Below, one piece after another: positions 6,173-8,019 of a DNA stretch of 8,019 nucleotides (position 1 is the first letter of the stretch; each line of letters starts with the position of its first letter). Source of the stretch: Gammaproteobacteria bacterium (GTDB taxonomy: Bacteria > Pseudomonadota > Gammaproteobacteria > Steroidobacterales > UBA11654); contig DTSX01000025.1 of NCBI GenBank assembly GCA_012965065.1, forward strand, positions 7,169 to 15,187, given 5' to 3'. The translations under genes were made by a program, and so were the position numbers. The notes under the pieces are model-generated. The model saw nothing but the letters and a program-made list of their open reading frames with translations. It ran no database searches and had not been told where the DNA came from.

Positions 6173-6994
6173 TTATCTCGTGACCAAATCCATATCTAAA
6201 GATAAGGATACTAACAAGTTAATAATTTGATCGTACCTATCTATTGTTTTTATCGGCCCTATGCGGACTCGATAGAGCACTTGTCTTTTAACCCTAGATT
6301 TTTTTATATAAACATTTTTAATGCCTTTTCCTGAAACCCTTTGTTGCATTTTCAAAGCATTGTTTTTCTCTTTGAATGCCCCTATTTGTAAATAAATTTT
6401 ATTGGAATTAAATTTGACAATCCTTGCTATCCTCTCTTTTGCCATGTTGCTTTTATTCCCGTAGTTCATGGTTCTTGCTGCTTCTGCTTGTGTAATGTTT
6501 ACCAGTTCAACAAAAGCGGTGCCTTTTTCCAACATGTCAATTCTCCTGGCCGCAGCGTAAGACAGGTCAATAAGCCTGTTCTTTACAAAAGGCCCACGAT
6601 CGTTCACTTTTACAACAATTTCTCGACCGTTTGTTAGGTTTTTTACCCTGAGATAAGAGGGCAGAGGAAGGGTTTTATGTGCGGCAGTAAAGTCAAACAT
6701 GTCATAAATTTCACCACATGCAGTTGCTTGACCATTAAAATTCGGGCCATACCACGAAGCTATGCCTCTCTTTTTGTAACCTCGGTTGGAAGTCAGGACC
6801 TTGTACTTTCTTCCTTTTTCACGATACTCGTAGCCTTTTTCACGTTGAATGGTGCAATTGTCTTGAACGATTGATACTTGACTGGGCTTGGACGACTTCG
6901 CCTGTGACAGAGGCGCTTTCTGCGAACAACCGTAGGCCATTATCACGGATATGAGTACCACTAGATGTGTGCAAATTTTTTCTTTTCTGAACAT
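6173..6994 (-). CDS. rlpA: RlpA septal-ring lipoprotein, lytic transglycosylase with SPOR domain
   Basis: A 273-residue RlpA. In Pseudomonas, RlpA is an outer-membrane lipoprotein lytic transglycosylase that cuts glycan strands lacking stem peptides and helps daughter cells separate. Order of parts: lipoprotein signal at 1-22 with the presumed lipidated Cys23; a basic linker at about 30-75; the double-psi beta-barrel domain at about 76-166 with GIASWYGPNFNGQATACGE, AAHKTLPLP and VNDRGPF; and a C-terminal SPOR domain at about 197-271 (YLQIGAF, YRVRIGP), which binds denuded glycan at the septum. His106 and Asp132 correspond to the active-site His and Asp described for Pseudomonas RlpA. Oddities: the lipobox is A-Y-G-C instead of the usual L-[AS]-[GA]-C, and extra cysteines sit at 47 and 93, the latter where TASGE or TANGE is common. 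The ATG directly follows the mltB stop without a clear Shine-Dalgarno, suggesting coupled translation. Confidence 0.92.
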   Translation of the reverse strand: MFRKEKICTHLVVLISVIMAYGCSQKAPLSQAKSSKPSQVSIVQDNCTIQREKGYEYREKGRKYKVLTSNRGYKKRGIASWYGPNFNGQATACGEIYDMFDFTAAHKTLPLPSYLRVKNLTNGREIVVKVNDRGPFVKNRLIDLSYAAARRIDMLEKGTAFVELVNITQAEAARTMNYGNKSNMAKERIARIVKFNSNKIYLQIGAFKEKNNALKMQQRVSGKGIKNVYIKKSRVKRQVLYRVRIGPIKTIDRYDQIINLLVSLSLDMDLVTR

Positions 6995-8002
6995 CTAATT
7001 GATTGCAGATTGTATGCTTTGACCCAGTAGGATTACCGATAATGCATACATAACGTTCCTGTTGTAGGTGGTGATTACATAGAAGTTGTGGAAGCCAATG
7101 TATGTCTTTGCAATGTCGTTTCCTTCAAGTTCGATGACTTGTCCCGGCGATTGCTCATCCAGACTGGTGGCGAAATTCACACCGGCTTTATGCAATTCGG
7201 CAACGGTAAATTTCGGCTTCAGTGATTTCGATGCGTATGATGCGATTGAGAGTGAGGGATCAGCCACGTTTGCCGTGACCATGATATCTTCCTGGTTGTG
7301 CCAACCGTTTGCTGCCAAATAATTTGCCACACTCATAACAATATCATCCCAATTGTCAAAAAGATTGATCAAGCCGTCACCGTCGCCGTCTACGGCAAAA
7401 GTTCTATAACTTGAAGGGATAAACTGTGAAGCGCCCATAGCACCTGCGTAGGAACCTTTGACAGTTTCGATGGCTATGTTTTGTTCGCGTGCTAAATAGA
7501 ATAAATTAATCAACTGCTGTCTGAAAAACGCACTTCTGGGGGGATAGCCAACAGTCAAGGTATACAGGGAATCAATGACTTTGTAGCTGCCTAGTATCCT
7601 TCCAAAATAGGTTTCAACACCCAATATGCCCAGCAACACTGCAACCGGCACTCCTGTCTCTTGGGAAGCTTTGTTGAGCAGTGTCTGATGTTGTGTTGCG
7701 AACACAACCCCTGCAGCTATCCTTGCCGGGGTGATGAAAATTGCTCGGTATTCAGGCCATGTTTTTGTTTTTTCTGCAGGCTTGCTGATGTTATCAATTA
7801 GATTTGGTAGGTAATTAACTTTGGCAAAGATTGATTTGATGTATTGTTCGTCAAAACCATGGTCAATAATCAGTTCATCCATCAGTTTCTCGGTGACTTC
7901 TTGCCTTGTTTCATTCCCCCATGCTTCAGAGGAATTTGATATTAATACTAGACCCAAGCAAGCGATTAGGCAGGTTTTAATTGTCTGTTTACACACACTC
8001 AT
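6995..8002 (-). CDS. mltB: Membrane-bound lytic transglycosylase B (MltB / SltB family)
   Basis: A 335-residue family 3 lytic transglycosylase that cleaves the MurNAc-GlcNAc bond of peptidoglycan with formation of 1,6-anhydroMurNAc, in the periplasm. The catalytic glutamate is Glu130 in GILGVETYFGRILG (125-138). VKGSYAGAMGASQFIPSSYR (181-200) is the family's substrate-cleft signature, DGDGDGLINLFD (205-216) matches the EF-hand-like calcium loop known from E. coli Slt35, and NYLAANGW (227-234) follows. The N-terminus is a signal sequence of about 27 residues ending near SSEA. It also contains L-I-A-C at 12-15, a lipobox match, but the hydrophobic core before it is too short and hydrophobicity continues after the Cys, so a soluble or signal-peptidase-I form seems likelier. 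The ATG has GGTGG four bases upstream and AGGAG at the window edge. The stop abuts rlpA. An upstream rodA would be expected beyond the right edge. Confidence 0.93.
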   Translation of the reverse strand: MSVCKQTIKTCLIACLGLVLISNSSEAWGNETRQEVTEKLMDELIIDHGFDEQYIKSIFAKVNYLPNLIDNISKPAEKTKTWPEYRAIFITPARIAAGVVFATQHQTLLNKASQETGVPVAVLLGILGVETYFGRILGSYKVIDSLYTLTVGYPPRSAFFRQQLINLFYLAREQNIAIETVKGSYAGAMGASQFIPSSYRTFAVDGDGDGLINLFDNWDDIVMSVANYLAANGWHNQEDIMVTANVADPSLSIASYASKSLKPKFTVAELHKAGVNFATSLDEQSPGQVIELEGNDIAKTYIGFHNFYVITTYNRNVMYALSVILLGQSIQSAIN

Positions 8003-8019
8003 TTTTCCACCAATCTCCT

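Noticed and set aside
1..8019. Search for tRNA, rRNA, CRISPR, insertion sequences or a novel gene system
   Set aside because: Coding sequence fills nearly the whole window with known housekeeping families; no repeats, transposase remnants or structured RNA could be supported.

Overview
The window looks like a stretch of chromosome from a gammaproteobacterium of moderate to low GC (roughly low forties by eye), probably not an enteric. All eight genes are recognisable envelope or housekeeping genes. The two neighbourhoods resemble gammaproteobacterial loci: lptD divergent from an amgK-murU pair (the Pseudomonas-type arrangement), and mltB-rlpA-dacA-lipB, which in many relatives lies downstream of the mrdA/rodA cell-elongation genes. 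No mobile element, RNA gene, CRISPR array or defence island is visible, and no undescribed multigene system can be supported.

Left part: positions 1-1295 (minus strand) hold the N-terminal about 431 codons of lptD, the outer-membrane LPS insertion protein, running off the left edge. It has no ATG start; a TTG with a strong Shine-Dalgarno and a clean signal peptide is the best start. A 144-base AT-rich gap (about 28% GC) separates it from a rightward cluster: amgK (1440-2429, also starting with TTG), murU (2430-3080, starting directly after the amgK stop) and metC (3099-4301). AmgK and MurU convert recycled MurNAc to UDP-MurNAc. MetC makes homocysteine for methionine synthesis and is an unrelated passenger.

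Right part: all leftward. mltB (8002-6995) and rlpA (6994-6173) abut with no gap, then dacA (start taken at 6080, end 4929), then lipB (4919-4287). The first three act on peptidoglycan in the periplasm: MltB and RlpA are lytic transglycosylases and DacA is the D,D-carboxypeptidase PBP5. LipB starts the lipoylation pathway. The lipB and metC 3' ends overlap by 15 bases tail to tail, so there is no intergenic terminator.

Points worth a second look: a 12-codon reading frame with a strong Shine-Dalgarno that overlaps the dacA start out of frame; absence of ybeD and lipA from the dacA-lipB block; the double TTG starts at the lptD/amgK divergence; and an atypical lipobox plus extra cysteines in RlpA.
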